A stretch of DNA of 43,253 bases, from positions 1 to 43,253 of the forward strand of contig JANSXP010000061.1 in assembly GCA_024742875.1 (NCBI GenBank), written 5' to 3'. The DNA is from Planctomycetaceae bacterium (GTDB lineage Bacteria; Planctomycetota; Planctomycetia; Planctomycetales; Planctomycetaceae). How positions within the stretch are numbered: position 1 is the stretch's first letter; each line of letters starts with the position of its first letter. The notes under the pieces were generated by a model. That model was not told the origin of the DNA. It was given only the letters and a program-made list of their open reading frames with translations, and searched no databases. Of this stretch, positions 1-7,718 are shown one piece after another. The position numbers were made by a program, and so were the translations under genes.

Positions 1-701
1 ATATGCGCCAGCTGCAGCAGGCAATTGTCAAAGGCGGCCCGCACATCCTGCTGCGATGTCAGCGGGTTGTAGTCCCCTTTGATCTGATCACGACGAAAGT
101 CGACCGCGCAGTCCCACGCAATCAGCGCGCGTCCCACCCGGCTGCCGATTTCCGCCAGTTGCCCGCGAACGTCGGTGGCACCATGGGGCAGCCCGGCAAA
201 AGCGGCCGCAAACCCGTTTGATGTGGGCGTCGCAAACGTTTCCAGGTCGCGTTCCTGACGAGCTTCGAGGTCTGCATGCTGCGTCACGGCCGCCTGGACA
301 TCCTTCATCACGGCCGAAGTCAGCAATCGCTGCGCCTTGAGTACCTGTCGGCGATACTTCCACTCCATCAGGCGGGCGATCATCCGACCGGAATCCACCA
401 CGTCATCCTGCAGTTTGACGCCCAGCAGCATCACGCCAAACGCGGCCGCGTATTCGGCCACCGGGGCATCCTGCTGCGGGTCAGTCCGTTTGAGACGACG
501 CAGTCGACAGCACTGCGGCGCTTCTTCGGGCAGCGGGGACACCACACCCAGATCCACGGCCACCTGATAGAGAAAGGCGGCTTCGTAGCTGAGAAACGGC
601 AAAGACGTGAGGCCAAAGTGACGCCGCTGATACTGGCAGACGCGGGCGTAACTGCGTCGCCAGGTCGGCAGACGAACGGCGGGGGCAAGAAAACCAAACA
701 T
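1..701 (-). CDS. DUF5685-like protein, 3' end missing at window edge
   Basis: An open frame runs from an ATG at 701 leftwards off the window, giving 233 residues and no stop. The protein begins MFGFLAPAVRLPTWRR, and its layout (MFG start, a Cys-rich stretch near residues 60-70, a KLQDDVVD segment near 100, then a second acidic segment DCAVDFRRD followed by YNPL) resembles what I recall of DUF5685 proteins, which have an all-helical fold with two Asp-rich segments like those of isoprenyl diphosphate synthases. No function is established for that family and I assign none. A possible ribosome site (AGGATCC) lies upstream of the ATG. The terminator at 728-761 separates it from the secreted protein gene on the same strand, so it is probably transcribed on its own. 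The frame is certain; the family call is from pattern memory. Confidence 0.6.
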   Translation of the reverse strand, partial: MFGFLAPAVRLPTWRRSYARVCQYQRRHFGLTSLPFLSYEAAFLYQVAVDLGVVSPLPEEAPQCCRLRRLKRTDPQQDAPVAEYAAAFGVMLLGVKLQDDVVDSGRMIARLMEWKYRRQVLKAQRLLTSAVMKDVQAAVTQHADLEARQERDLETFATPTSNGFAAAFAGLPHGATDVRGQLAEIGSRVGRALIAWDCAVDFRRDQIKGDYNPLTSQQDVRAAFDNCLLQLAH

Positions 702-727
702 GGGCGAATTCTGAGAGGATCCTGTGC

Positions 728-761
728 AAAAGAAAAGCCCGACTGAACCAGCCGGGCTTTT
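728..761 (-). terminator. Rho-independent terminator
   Basis: A perfect 9-bp stem (AAAAGCCCG at 733-741 pairing with CGGGCTTTT at 753-761) closes an 11-base loop. On the minus strand it is followed by TTTTCTTTT. It lies about 70 bases past the stop of the secreted 601-aa protein gene and just upstream of the left-edge gene, so it should end the former's transcript. Confidence 0.8.
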
Positions 762-833
762 CCTGCTTAACGTTGATCGCTCGGTGAGCCCACAACATGA
801 TCGATGACGTGGGCACACATTTTCAGGCGATGA

Positions 834-2639
834 TTATTGGTTGACGCCGGATCCGATCATCCGCCCAATACCGCCGATGAACCCTTCAGCAAATTCGATT
901 CGCATTCGCGTCCCGGTGTCCGTCGGACGGACGGAAAGTTCAACACGATCACCGCCGTCCGACAGCGCTTCGATAAACATCTCACGATTCTGCTCCCGAC
1001 GCTGTCGAAAACGCTCGCGTGCGTTGAATCGAGGGTCTTTTTCTTCCGCCTTCGGCTGTTCGTCTGCTTCGTCCGGCTCGCCAGCCTGCTGGGCAGAGCG
1101 GACCGTGTTCACCAATTCGCCGACATGCACCACCATCCGCATGGCAGATGCGGATGTGCGAATCTGGCTGGGGTCTTCGTACGCCGCCACCAGTTCATCC
1201 ATCGTGGATTTCAGCACGTCGAACGATTTTTCGCCGCCCACACAAAGCCAGGCGGTCCGAGCATCTGAACCAACACTCAGGCCCACTCCACTGCCAAACA
1301 CGTCCCGCCATCCAGCACCGGCATCGGCAGCCTCCAGGCGATGAAACGTCACGTCGCGATGCTCTCCGGCAGCCAGTTCGACTTCTCCAACGTCTGGAAT
1401 TTCGGGGAGTCGCTGCAGCAGATCTTCCAGGCCGCGAGCAATGGTCTCGCCGTCTTCCACACGCATCGCCATGACAACGGCCAGTTTTTCGTCGCTGTCA
1501 CGATAGAGCTGCCCAAAAATATCGACGTGTCCGTCGCTGATCGTTTCCTTCAGCGCCGTCAGGCTGTTGAACATCGGGCTGCCCTCTGTGGGCACAGGAC
1601 CAAACTCTCCATTCTCTTCAATAATCCGTGCCAGTTCCGGCTTCACGGCATCCAGAAAGCCCGAGTACTTGTCGATGTCTCGCTGTGCCATGATTCCGGA
1701 CCACGAAAGCGAAATGGGGGCTTCGTCGTCCAGGAGTGGACTGAAGTAACTGGTTTTGGAACTGGAAGCCAGAATCTCCTGCAGCAACTCTCCACCGTCT
1801 TTGACGTCAAAGACAAAATCCAGATTGGCAGTCTGGCTTTCACTGCTGACATTCAGGCCGACCGAGATCTTTTCACACTCGTCAAACAGCAGTTTGAGTG
1901 CATCGATGTCCCCCTGTGACAGAGCACGGCGTGCTTCATATCGGGAATCCGGCTCATCATCCCGCTGTTGCATCTGTGTCGACATCGTGGAGGTGATCAC
2001 GTTGAGAATCAAAGAGCGAGTGGCCTTGGGAATGGCCTCCACATCCAGCGTGATACCGAGATCGAACTGGTTGGCCAGGGCACCGACAAGAGCGGTCGGG
2101 GAAGGCAGTTCGCGATCGAACGTGGGATCTGGATCCGCCCAGGGCATCTGGATAAACGCGTAGCCGTTTTCGACACGCATCTGAATATTGCGGCGTGTGG
2201 TGATCAGTTCATATCGCCCTGGGTCATTGGGTTCTTCCTTCAGAATGGAATTTCCAATCTCCATCAGCCCCTGAAACTCTCCCATTTCCGCGACCGGCAA
2301 AAATGCCACCACTTCAATAGAGGGTGGAAAGACGCCGTTGAGGTACATCATCATGCCGGCGGGGCGATCCCAGTCGATTCCCTCCAGGCCGCGGAGATTG
2401 TCCTCGATGCCGCTCATGATGGCTTCCACCGACTCCGGCATGCCAGCCACATCAAACATGTAGGTGGCTTCTTCTTTAAGCCGATTGGCACTGGCCGCCA
2501 TGACATAAACAAACGGCTTGTTGCCGGTGTTCAGCATGGACAGCGGGCCATCGTCGTCGTCCTGAGCAACAGCCAGCGGGGAAACCAGGAACACGGCAGA
2601 CAGCACAGCGGCCGTCATACGGGAAAACATCTTGCGCAT
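834..2639 (-). CDS. Secreted protein of unknown function, 601 aa
   Basis: The protein starts with a clear Sec signal peptide (MRKMFSRMTAAVLSAVFLVSPLAVAQ, cleavage expected near residue 25 after AVA) and has no other obvious membrane segment, so it is probably periplasmic or exported. The mature part is acidic, with no motif that I recognise. A charged stretch rich in Glu, Arg and Gln around residues 515-555 looks like an unstructured or coiled linker before a final hydrophobic Gly-rich end (FIGGIGRMIGSGVNQ). Proteins of this size and style are common in planctomycete genomes with no assigned role. A second Met at residue 4 could also be the start. It is divergently oriented to the DUF1294 gene and ends at the terminator at 728-761. 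The gene is well supported; the function is unknown. Confidence 0.85.
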   Translation of the reverse strand: MRKMFSRMTAAVLSAVFLVSPLAVAQDDDDGPLSMLNTGNKPFVYVMAASANRLKEEATYMFDVAGMPESVEAIMSGIEDNLRGLEGIDWDRPAGMMMYLNGVFPPSIEVVAFLPVAEMGEFQGLMEIGNSILKEEPNDPGRYELITTRRNIQMRVENGYAFIQMPWADPDPTFDRELPSPTALVGALANQFDLGITLDVEAIPKATRSLILNVITSTMSTQMQQRDDEPDSRYEARRALSQGDIDALKLLFDECEKISVGLNVSSESQTANLDFVFDVKDGGELLQEILASSSKTSYFSPLLDDEAPISLSWSGIMAQRDIDKYSGFLDAVKPELARIIEENGEFGPVPTEGSPMFNSLTALKETISDGHVDIFGQLYRDSDEKLAVVMAMRVEDGETIARGLEDLLQRLPEIPDVGEVELAAGEHRDVTFHRLEAADAGAGWRDVFGSGVGLSVGSDARTAWLCVGGEKSFDVLKSTMDELVAAYEDPSQIRTSASAMRMVVHVGELVNTVRSAQQAGEPDEADEQPKAEEKDPRFNARERFRQRREQNREMFIEALSDGGDRVELSVRPTDTGTRMRIEFAEGFIGGIGRMIGSGVNQ

Positions 2640-2653
2640 GTTTTGTATCCAAA

Positions 2654-2666
2654 CGTTTCAGAAACG
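2654..2666. promoter_or_regulatory. Short perfect inverted repeat upstream of the secreted protein gene
   Basis: CGTTTC at 2654-2659 and GAAACG at 2661-2666 flank a single A, 14 bases upstream of the ATG at 2639 on the minus strand. It could be an operator half-site pair for a dimeric regulator, or could arise by chance at this length. No convincing -10/-35 pair was found around it. Confidence 0.3.
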
Positions 2667-2798
2667 GTGTGAGGGCGAGGCAGGATAATTCGGCAGGAAG
2701 CTTCTAATATCGGTACACGATTGTAGAAACTACGAAATAACGACCAGGGTTCGGCGGTCGTCGCTGATTTCCGGAAATCTCAACAAGTTTGGCCACCG

Positions 2799-3212
2799 AT
2801 GAACACGGGACTGACCACCAAATTCACAAAGGCCTGGACGGCTCTGGCCGTGATCTGGGCCGTTGGCTCGCTGGCTTTGCTGTTGTCGAGTCTGTTCAGC
2901 AGTTTCAATCCCGGTTTCCTGCCGGAAGTTTATTGGCTGGCCGTGTCGATTCTCACCCCCGTGACGTTCCTTATGTTCGGGTGGGACAAGTGGAAGGCAA
3001 AACGCGACAGCCAGCGGATCCCTGAGAAAACCCTGTATCTGTTGTCACTTCTGGGTGGCTGGCCGGGGGCCGTGATGGGACAGAAGACCTTTCGGCACAA
3101 GACCGTCAAGCGGTCTTTCCGCACCGTGCTGACGGTCATCGTTTTGCTGCATGTGGGCATTGGCCTGCTGCTCGTTTTGCAGCCGCTGTTCGCCACAGAA
3201 GTGAACACGTGA
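2799..3212 (+). CDS. DUF1294 small membrane protein
   Basis: A 137-aa protein with three to four hydrophobic segments (about residues 11-34, 43-60, 81-92 and 111-130). The central part carries the hallmark DUF1294 sequence: FGWDKWKAKRDSQRIPEK, then LYLLSLLGGWPGA and the basic cytoplasmic block QKTFRHKTVKRSFR. Family members are short inner-membrane proteins with no proven biochemical role, sometimes fused to a cold-shock domain; this one has no such fusion. The ATG at 2799 lacks an obvious ribosome site but gives the natural N-terminus. It is divergent from the secreted protein gene and followed by a 350-base non-coding stretch. Confidence 0.85.
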   Translation: MNTGLTTKFTKAWTALAVIWAVGSLALLLSSLFSSFNPGFLPEVYWLAVSILTPVTFLMFGWDKWKAKRDSQRIPEKTLYLLSLLGGWPGAVMGQKTFRHKTVKRSFRTVLTVIVLLHVGIGLLLVLQPLFATEVNT

Positions 3213-3283
3213 CCACTACCCATGCCGTTTTCTGCGACCAGATGTCCAGCTGACTCTGGCGAAAACTGCCGTCTCGAATCGCT

Positions 3284-3316
3284 CAGCCTCTCGTTTTCGC
3301 TGATCCGCGAAGGCTG
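3284..3316 (+). terminator. Possible terminator after the DUF1294 gene
   Basis: CAGCC (3284-3288) can pair with GGCTG (3312-3316) around an inner hairpin TTCGC (3296-3300) / GCGAA (3307-3311). A run of six T follows only after about 14 further bases, so termination is uncertain. Confidence 0.3.
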
Positions 3317-3335
3317 CTGAAAAATGCGGACTTTT

Positions 3336-3390
3336 TTGTAGGTCCGGACCCCGCAAGCCGTGTTGCTGCCAAATTTGGGCACGGCTACAA
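3336..3390 (+). promoter_or_regulatory. Nested inverted repeat in the leader of the autotransporter gene
   Basis: TTGTA (3336-3340) can pair with TACAA (3386-3390), stacked directly on GCCGTG (3357-3362) paired with CACGGC (3380-3385). The left-hand bulge contains the perfect palindrome GGTCCGGACC (3341-3350). It could be an RNA fold or a protein-binding site; no known riboswitch class is recognised. Confidence 0.3.
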
Positions 3391-3472
3391 ACGCCGCGTC
3401 TTTCTTCAGAAGGTCCGTCTGCCCCAGGTAAGCGCCCGCCGAAGTCAGGCGGAGATTTTTAGTCAAATCCGA

Positions 3473-3534
3473 TGCGAGAGCGTACCGGCCCGGCCGCACT
3501 GCTCCCCGTCATTCGGCCAGTGCGGTCTCTCGCA
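3473..3534 (+). promoter_or_regulatory. Long bulged hairpin directly upstream of the autotransporter start
   Basis: The outer stem TGCGAGAG (3473-3480) pairs with CTCTCGCA (3527-3534), and the inner stem CCGCACTG (3494-3501) pairs with CAGTGCGG (3518-3525). The left side has a 13-base bulge and the right side one base. It ends about 18 bases before the ribosome site, so it would sit in the mRNA leader and could affect message stability or translation. A role is inferred only from position and pairing. Confidence 0.4.
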
Positions 3535-3562
3535 CATTTAACTATCCGATTCGAGGAACGTC

Positions 3563-6500
3563 ATGACGAACGTTCGTGATCAGCGACTCTCATTGTCCAG
3601 GACGACCGGCCTTTGCCGCGTCGCGGATGAATCCGTCGTTGTGCGCCAGATCTCTTCTTTGCGCGCTGGACTTGTCAAAGCCGGGCTGGCTGTGCTGATG
3701 CTCACCGCCCCGCAGTACGCCAGTGCCCAGGGACAGACGCCGTTTGGCAATGCACCGATTGGGACCGCGCCATCCGGCTCTGCCAGTGGCAGCATCGTCA
3801 ACGTCAACCGACGGGGCCTGGGCGTGTCCGTGAGAGCCGGTCATGCGGCCGGCGATACGGTCGGTCGTAATGAGTCGGCTTCCTTCATGGGGCTGAGTCC
3901 CTTCGTTAATGTGGGCGACGGCCTGATCTTCGGTGACACCCGACTGACCTACGGCAACGAAGGTGGTCTGGCATGGAGCTTCGGTGGTGGCTACCGCCAG
4001 TACCTCACCGCCTACGACACGATCATCGGCGGCTATGGCTACTTCGACCGTGATCAACTCAGCGGTGCTCACTTCAGCCAGTGGAGTGTGGGTGGCGAAC
4101 TGATCTCGCGAAACTGGGAAACCCGTTTCAACTACTACCAGCCGTTCGGCAACACATCTGAGCAAACGGCCAGTCGAGTCGACCCCAACAGTGTGACGTT
4201 CGTTGGACAGAATATTCAGTTCACTCCCATCAACACGTTCTCCGAGGCACTGGAAGGCTACGACGCGGAATTCGGCTTCCTGTTCCCCAGTGAATTTGCC
4301 GAACGCTTTGACATTCGCGGCTTTGGTGGTGGCTACTCATACAAGGGCGAAGGTCAGGCGCGGTTCTCCGGATTCAGCGCCCGTCTGCAGGCCGATGTCA
4401 ACGACATGCTGGAACTGGGACTGAAACTCACGGATGACGAAGTCTTTCACACCAATGTCACCTTTCAGGCCGTCTTCCACATCGGCGGATTCGAAAGCCA
4501 GGATCACACACGACGCTCGGCCATTCAACGACTGGCCGAACCGGTTCGGCGTAATCTGAACATTGCCTCCAACATCTCCGACATCAGCGGCACACCACAG
4601 AACGCTCTGACCACCGGCGGTGTCCCCATTGTTGTGGCTCACGTCGACAGCAACGCCGCACCCGGCGGAACGGGCGATGTTCTGTCTCCGTTTAATCAGC
4701 TGCAGCTGGGCCTGGGCAGCGGGGCCGACATCGTCTTCGTGCATGCCGGCAGTACGTTTCCAGCCGCTCCCGACAACGTGATCACCCTGGCCAATGATCA
4801 GAGCGTCTTTGGTGAGGGTGTCATTGGGTTCCCATCCGGCGCCCGACAGGTGACCAGTACCATTACGCTGGCCGGCATCGGCGATCTGACGCTGCCCGAC
4901 TCACCCAACTTCGCGACCAATGTGGCAGCGCTCGGTCTGGATCCGACACAGGCCATTCTGCAGCGGCCCACCATCTCCAACAGCGTGGGTGACGTGGTCA
5001 CGATGGGCAACAACAGCAGCTTTGGCGGATTCGTCATTGATGGCGGTCTCGGAGCGACCAACGGCATCGTAATCAACGCCGTGGATGGAGCCAGTGTTTC
5101 TGACGTGCTGATTTCCGGCGTCGGTGGCAGCGGTATCCTGGTGCAGGATGTGGCCGCCAACTCATCCACAACCATCGTGGACACCATTATCGAAAACGCA
5201 ACCGGTCCGGCCTTCCACGTAAACCGCGGTGCTGGCGACATCGGCTTCAACTCCACAAGCACGGCGCTTGATCCCTCCTTTGCCTCCATCGTCAACAGCT
5301 CCAGCCAGGCCGTGCTGATCGAAGATCGCCTGGGCGGCAGCGTGAATATGTTTGGAGCCACCATTGATGATGTGGGCGGCGAAGGCATCGTAATCCGCGG
5401 CAATGTGCCGGGAGCTCCGTCGCTGGGTAATGTGACCATCGACAACGCCACGATTACCAACAGCACAGGCACCGGGATCAATGTGGACAACGTTGACGGC
5501 AGCGTGACGTTCCGCAGCACCATTCGACCGGCGACGACCATTGAAAGTGCCACGGGCACCTCAGTCAATATTGTGGATCTGGGCCCCAGCGGCAATGTGA
5601 CGTTTGAAGAATTGAACATCACCACGCCTCTGGCCGGCGGCATCAACATCGACAACCTGGCCGGCACATTCATCTTTGCTCAGGACCTGACCATCGGCGC
5701 TCCAGGCGTCGGCGCCATCGTGGCTCCCGCCATTCGCGTGGCCAACAGCCAGCCGACCGGAGCCGTGCAGTTCTCTCAGGATGTGACCATCAACGGTGCC
5801 ACCGGTGCCGGCCTCGAACTGGATTCCAACCAGACGCTCAGCAGTTTCCGTGTCAACGGTCTGCTGGCAGTCAACGGGGCAGCCGGTTCTTCTGTGAGCA
5901 TTCTCAACAACGGCGGCATCGCGGCATTCACAGGCGGCGTGCAGGTGACTCAGCGTGGAGCAGAAGGTATTTTCATCAACAACTCCACTGGTGCCATTTC
6001 CTTCCAGGGAACCACATCCATACTCAATGATGCGGCCGTCCCCTCTCTGTCGGATGGTGTGTCGATCCTGGGCTCCGAATCAAACATTCTGTTTGAAAAC
6101 CTGAGCGTGCAGAACGCAACGCTCGGCAATGGTGTCACCATGCTGAACAACCTCGCCGGTGCACTGGGCAACGGTATCACCACGTTCCAGAACATTGACA
6201 TCACGTCGACCGCCGGAACGGGCTTCTTCGCTGACAACAACACGGAGATTCGGATCGACGACGGTGTCATCACCACCAACCTGGAATCGGCCGTGGACAT
6301 CGCCAATTCGGGCATCAACATCCGGCTGATGGAAGTCAACAGTGCGGGCAGCCCGGACTACGGTATTCGACTGTTCGAAACCAATCAGACGCTGCGAAAG
6401 ACGTTCACCGTCACGGGCGATCAGAACCTGCTCACGCAGGGCACCGGCGGTTTCATCACCGGAGCCGCTTTCGCCGGTGCGGATCTGCGTAACGCCGGTC

Positions 6501-7636
6501 AGGTGACACTCGACGGCATGGACTTTGAAGACAACAACATCGGTATTCATGTCCGCAACAGCGGACTGGCCATCGACGACGACCAGTTCGTCTCAATGCA
6601 GTTCACCAGCATCACGGAGTCCAGCTTCCGTGGCATCGACGCGGAAAACCTGCTGGAACTGGACGTGCAGGACTCTGTGTTCACCGACAACGGCGACACA
6701 GCGGCCGTTGTGGACGGAGACGGTGTCGCCACCGGACTGCAGCGTGAGACAATCTTCCTGAACTACACCGAACGCCTGAACGTCGATACCACGACACTGT
6801 TTAACCAGTTCACCAATCCGTACATCGTGCGTATCCAGCGAAACGAATTCACGGCCATCTCAGATGACGTGATTTCGATTAATCGTCCGGCCACGCTGAC
6901 AGACGCTCATATCGACATCGACATCTCACAGAACAGCGGTGCCAACGGATTCTTCATCCTCAACGACACCAACGACTTTGATCCGGCGGACGTGAACGAA
7001 AACGCCATTGAAATTGACTGGGATGGGCCCGCTCTGATCAACATCGAAAACAACGCCTTCCTGCTCACGGGCGTGGACACGGCCGAGTCACAGGGAGCCA
7101 TCTTCCTTGACTTTGCCTCCACCACCGACCTGACGGAACTGACGGTTGTTGGCAACTTCATCAACGATGCCACCTCTCAGCCGAATGCCATCGGCCTGGA
7201 CATGACGACTGCCGGTCCGACCAACTCCATCATCTCCTTCAACGATTTCCGCTTTGGAGGAGAAGAGAGTCAGGGCATGGTGTTCAACCTGGGGACCGAC
7301 ACCATTATGTCAATCATCAACAACCAGCTGTTGTTTGGCGCTCAGGGCGGCTTCGGCATCGAGGTCGAACGGGTTCGCTCGCCCTCTGTGTTTGAAATCA
7401 GCGGAAACACAATCGGCCTGACAGACCAGGTGCTGGCGGGCAACATCATTCCTGATGACCCACCGATTGAGCAGGGTATTTTCTTCCGCAGCTCAGCAGG
7501 GCCTTACACGATCTTTGGCACGGCCAACAACAACATCGGCCTGCTGCCCGGATCCCTGGGTGACGTCGACCTGTTTGCCGTCTTCAACGGTGCAGTCAAC
7601 GGTTCGATCATCGTGAACGGAGCTCTGGTGCCGTAA
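3563..7636 (+). CDS. Inverse autotransporter with right-handed beta-helix passenger, 1357 aa
   Basis: A giant surface protein. The signal peptide ends near residue 55 (LAVLMLTAPQYASA|Q) after an unusually long basic N-region; a GTG at residue 27 (3641) would give a normal-length signal, but the ATG has the good ribosome site GAGGAA. Residues about 86-310 read as a 12-strand outer-membrane barrel of intimin/invasin type: alternating Tyr/Gly-rich strands such as GGGYRQYL, IIGGYGYFDRD, WSVGGELIS and RFNYYQPFG. The linker that follows (RLAEPVRRNLNI) matches the intimin-family RxxxVxRNxNI element that threads through the barrel. From about residue 330 to the end the sequence is a long series of short Asn/Gly/Ile/Val-rich beta-helix turns, the presumed exposed passenger. 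No C-terminal barrel is present, which supports the N-barrel topology. The likely role is adhesion or cell-surface structure; the ligand is unknown. Confidence 0.85.
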   Translation: MTNVRDQRLSLSRTTGLCRVADESVVVRQISSLRAGLVKAGLAVLMLTAPQYASAQGQTPFGNAPIGTAPSGSASGSIVNVNRRGLGVSVRAGHAAGDTVGRNESASFMGLSPFVNVGDGLIFGDTRLTYGNEGGLAWSFGGGYRQYLTAYDTIIGGYGYFDRDQLSGAHFSQWSVGGELISRNWETRFNYYQPFGNTSEQTASRVDPNSVTFVGQNIQFTPINTFSEALEGYDAEFGFLFPSEFAERFDIRGFGGGYSYKGEGQARFSGFSARLQADVNDMLELGLKLTDDEVFHTNVTFQAVFHIGGFESQDHTRRSAIQRLAEPVRRNLNIASNISDISGTPQNALTTGGVPIVVAHVDSNAAPGGTGDVLSPFNQLQLGLGSGADIVFVHAGSTFPAAPDNVITLANDQSVFGEGVIGFPSGARQVTSTITLAGIGDLTLPDSPNFATNVAALGLDPTQAILQRPTISNSVGDVVTMGNNSSFGGFVIDGGLGATNGIVINAVDGASVSDVLISGVGGSGILVQDVAANSSTTIVDTIIENATGPAFHVNRGAGDIGFNSTSTALDPSFASIVNSSSQAVLIEDRLGGSVNMFGATIDDVGGEGIVIRGNVPGAPSLGNVTIDNATITNSTGTGINVDNVDGSVTFRSTIRPATTIESATGTSVNIVDLGPSGNVTFEELNITTPLAGGINIDNLAGTFIFAQDLTIGAPGVGAIVAPAIRVANSQPTGAVQFSQDVTINGATGAGLELDSNQTLSSFRVNGLLAVNGAAGSSVSILNNGGIAAFTGGVQVTQRGAEGIFINNSTGAISFQGTTSILNDAAVPSLSDGVSILGSESNILFENLSVQNATLGNGVTMLNNLAGALGNGITTFQNIDITSTAGTGFFADNNTEIRIDDGVITTNLESAVDIANSGINIRLMEVNSAGSPDYGIRLFETNQTLRKTFTVTGDQNLLTQGTGGFITGAAFAGADLRNAGQVTLDGMDFEDNNIGIHVRNSGLAIDDDQFVSMQFTSITESSFRGIDAENLLELDVQDSVFTDNGDTAAVVDGDGVATGLQRETIFLNYTERLNVDTTTLFNQFTNPYIVRIQRNEFTAISDDVISINRPATLTDAHIDIDISQNSGANGFFILNDTNDFDPADVNENAIEIDWDGPALINIENNAFLLTGVDTAESQGAIFLDFASTTDLTELTVVGNFINDATSQPNAIGLDMTTAGPTNSIISFNDFRFGGEESQGMVFNLGTDTIMSIINNQLLFGAQGGFGIEVERVRSPSVFEISGNTIGLTDQVLAGNIIPDDPPIEQGIFFRSSAGPYTIFGTANNNIGLLPGSLGDVDLFAVFNGAVNGSIIVNGALVP

Positions 7637-7664
7637 CACGAACGATTCAGCGATTCACAGAAAC

Positions 7665-7703
7665 ACAGGGCCGAAATTTGTTAACAGATTTCGGCCCTGT
7701 TTC
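7665..7703 (+). terminator. Strong terminator hairpin after the autotransporter gene
   Basis: A perfect 13-bp stem (ACAGGGCCGAAAT at 7665-7677 with ATTTCGGCCCTGT at 7688-7700) has a 10-base loop and is followed by a short, interrupted T tract. It begins 28 bases after the stop codon. The loop and 3' arm overlap the mfd promoter. Confidence 0.85.
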
Positions 7704-7709
7704 TATACT
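7681..7709 (+). promoter_or_regulatory. Sigma70-like promoter of mfd, inside the preceding terminator
   Basis: TTAACA (7681-7686) and TATACT (7704-7709) are separated by exactly 17 bases; each differs from the sigma70 consensus at one position. The -35 box lies in the loop of the terminator hairpin and the spacer is its 3' arm. The -10 box ends only 9 bases before the mfd ATG, so transcription should start within a few bases of the start codon. Confidence 0.65.
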
Positions 7710-7718
7710 CCGCCCACT

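Larger units (their letters stand above)
3213..3562. other. 350-base non-coding region with several inverted repeats
   Basis: No credible gene lies here. The stretch holds a possible terminator for the upstream gene (3284-3316) and two larger inverted-repeat arrangements (3336-3390 and 3473-3534) that would fold in the 5' leader of the inverse autotransporter mRNA. The ribosome site GAGGAA at 3553-3558 lies 4 bases before the ATG at 3563. Confidence 0.6.
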
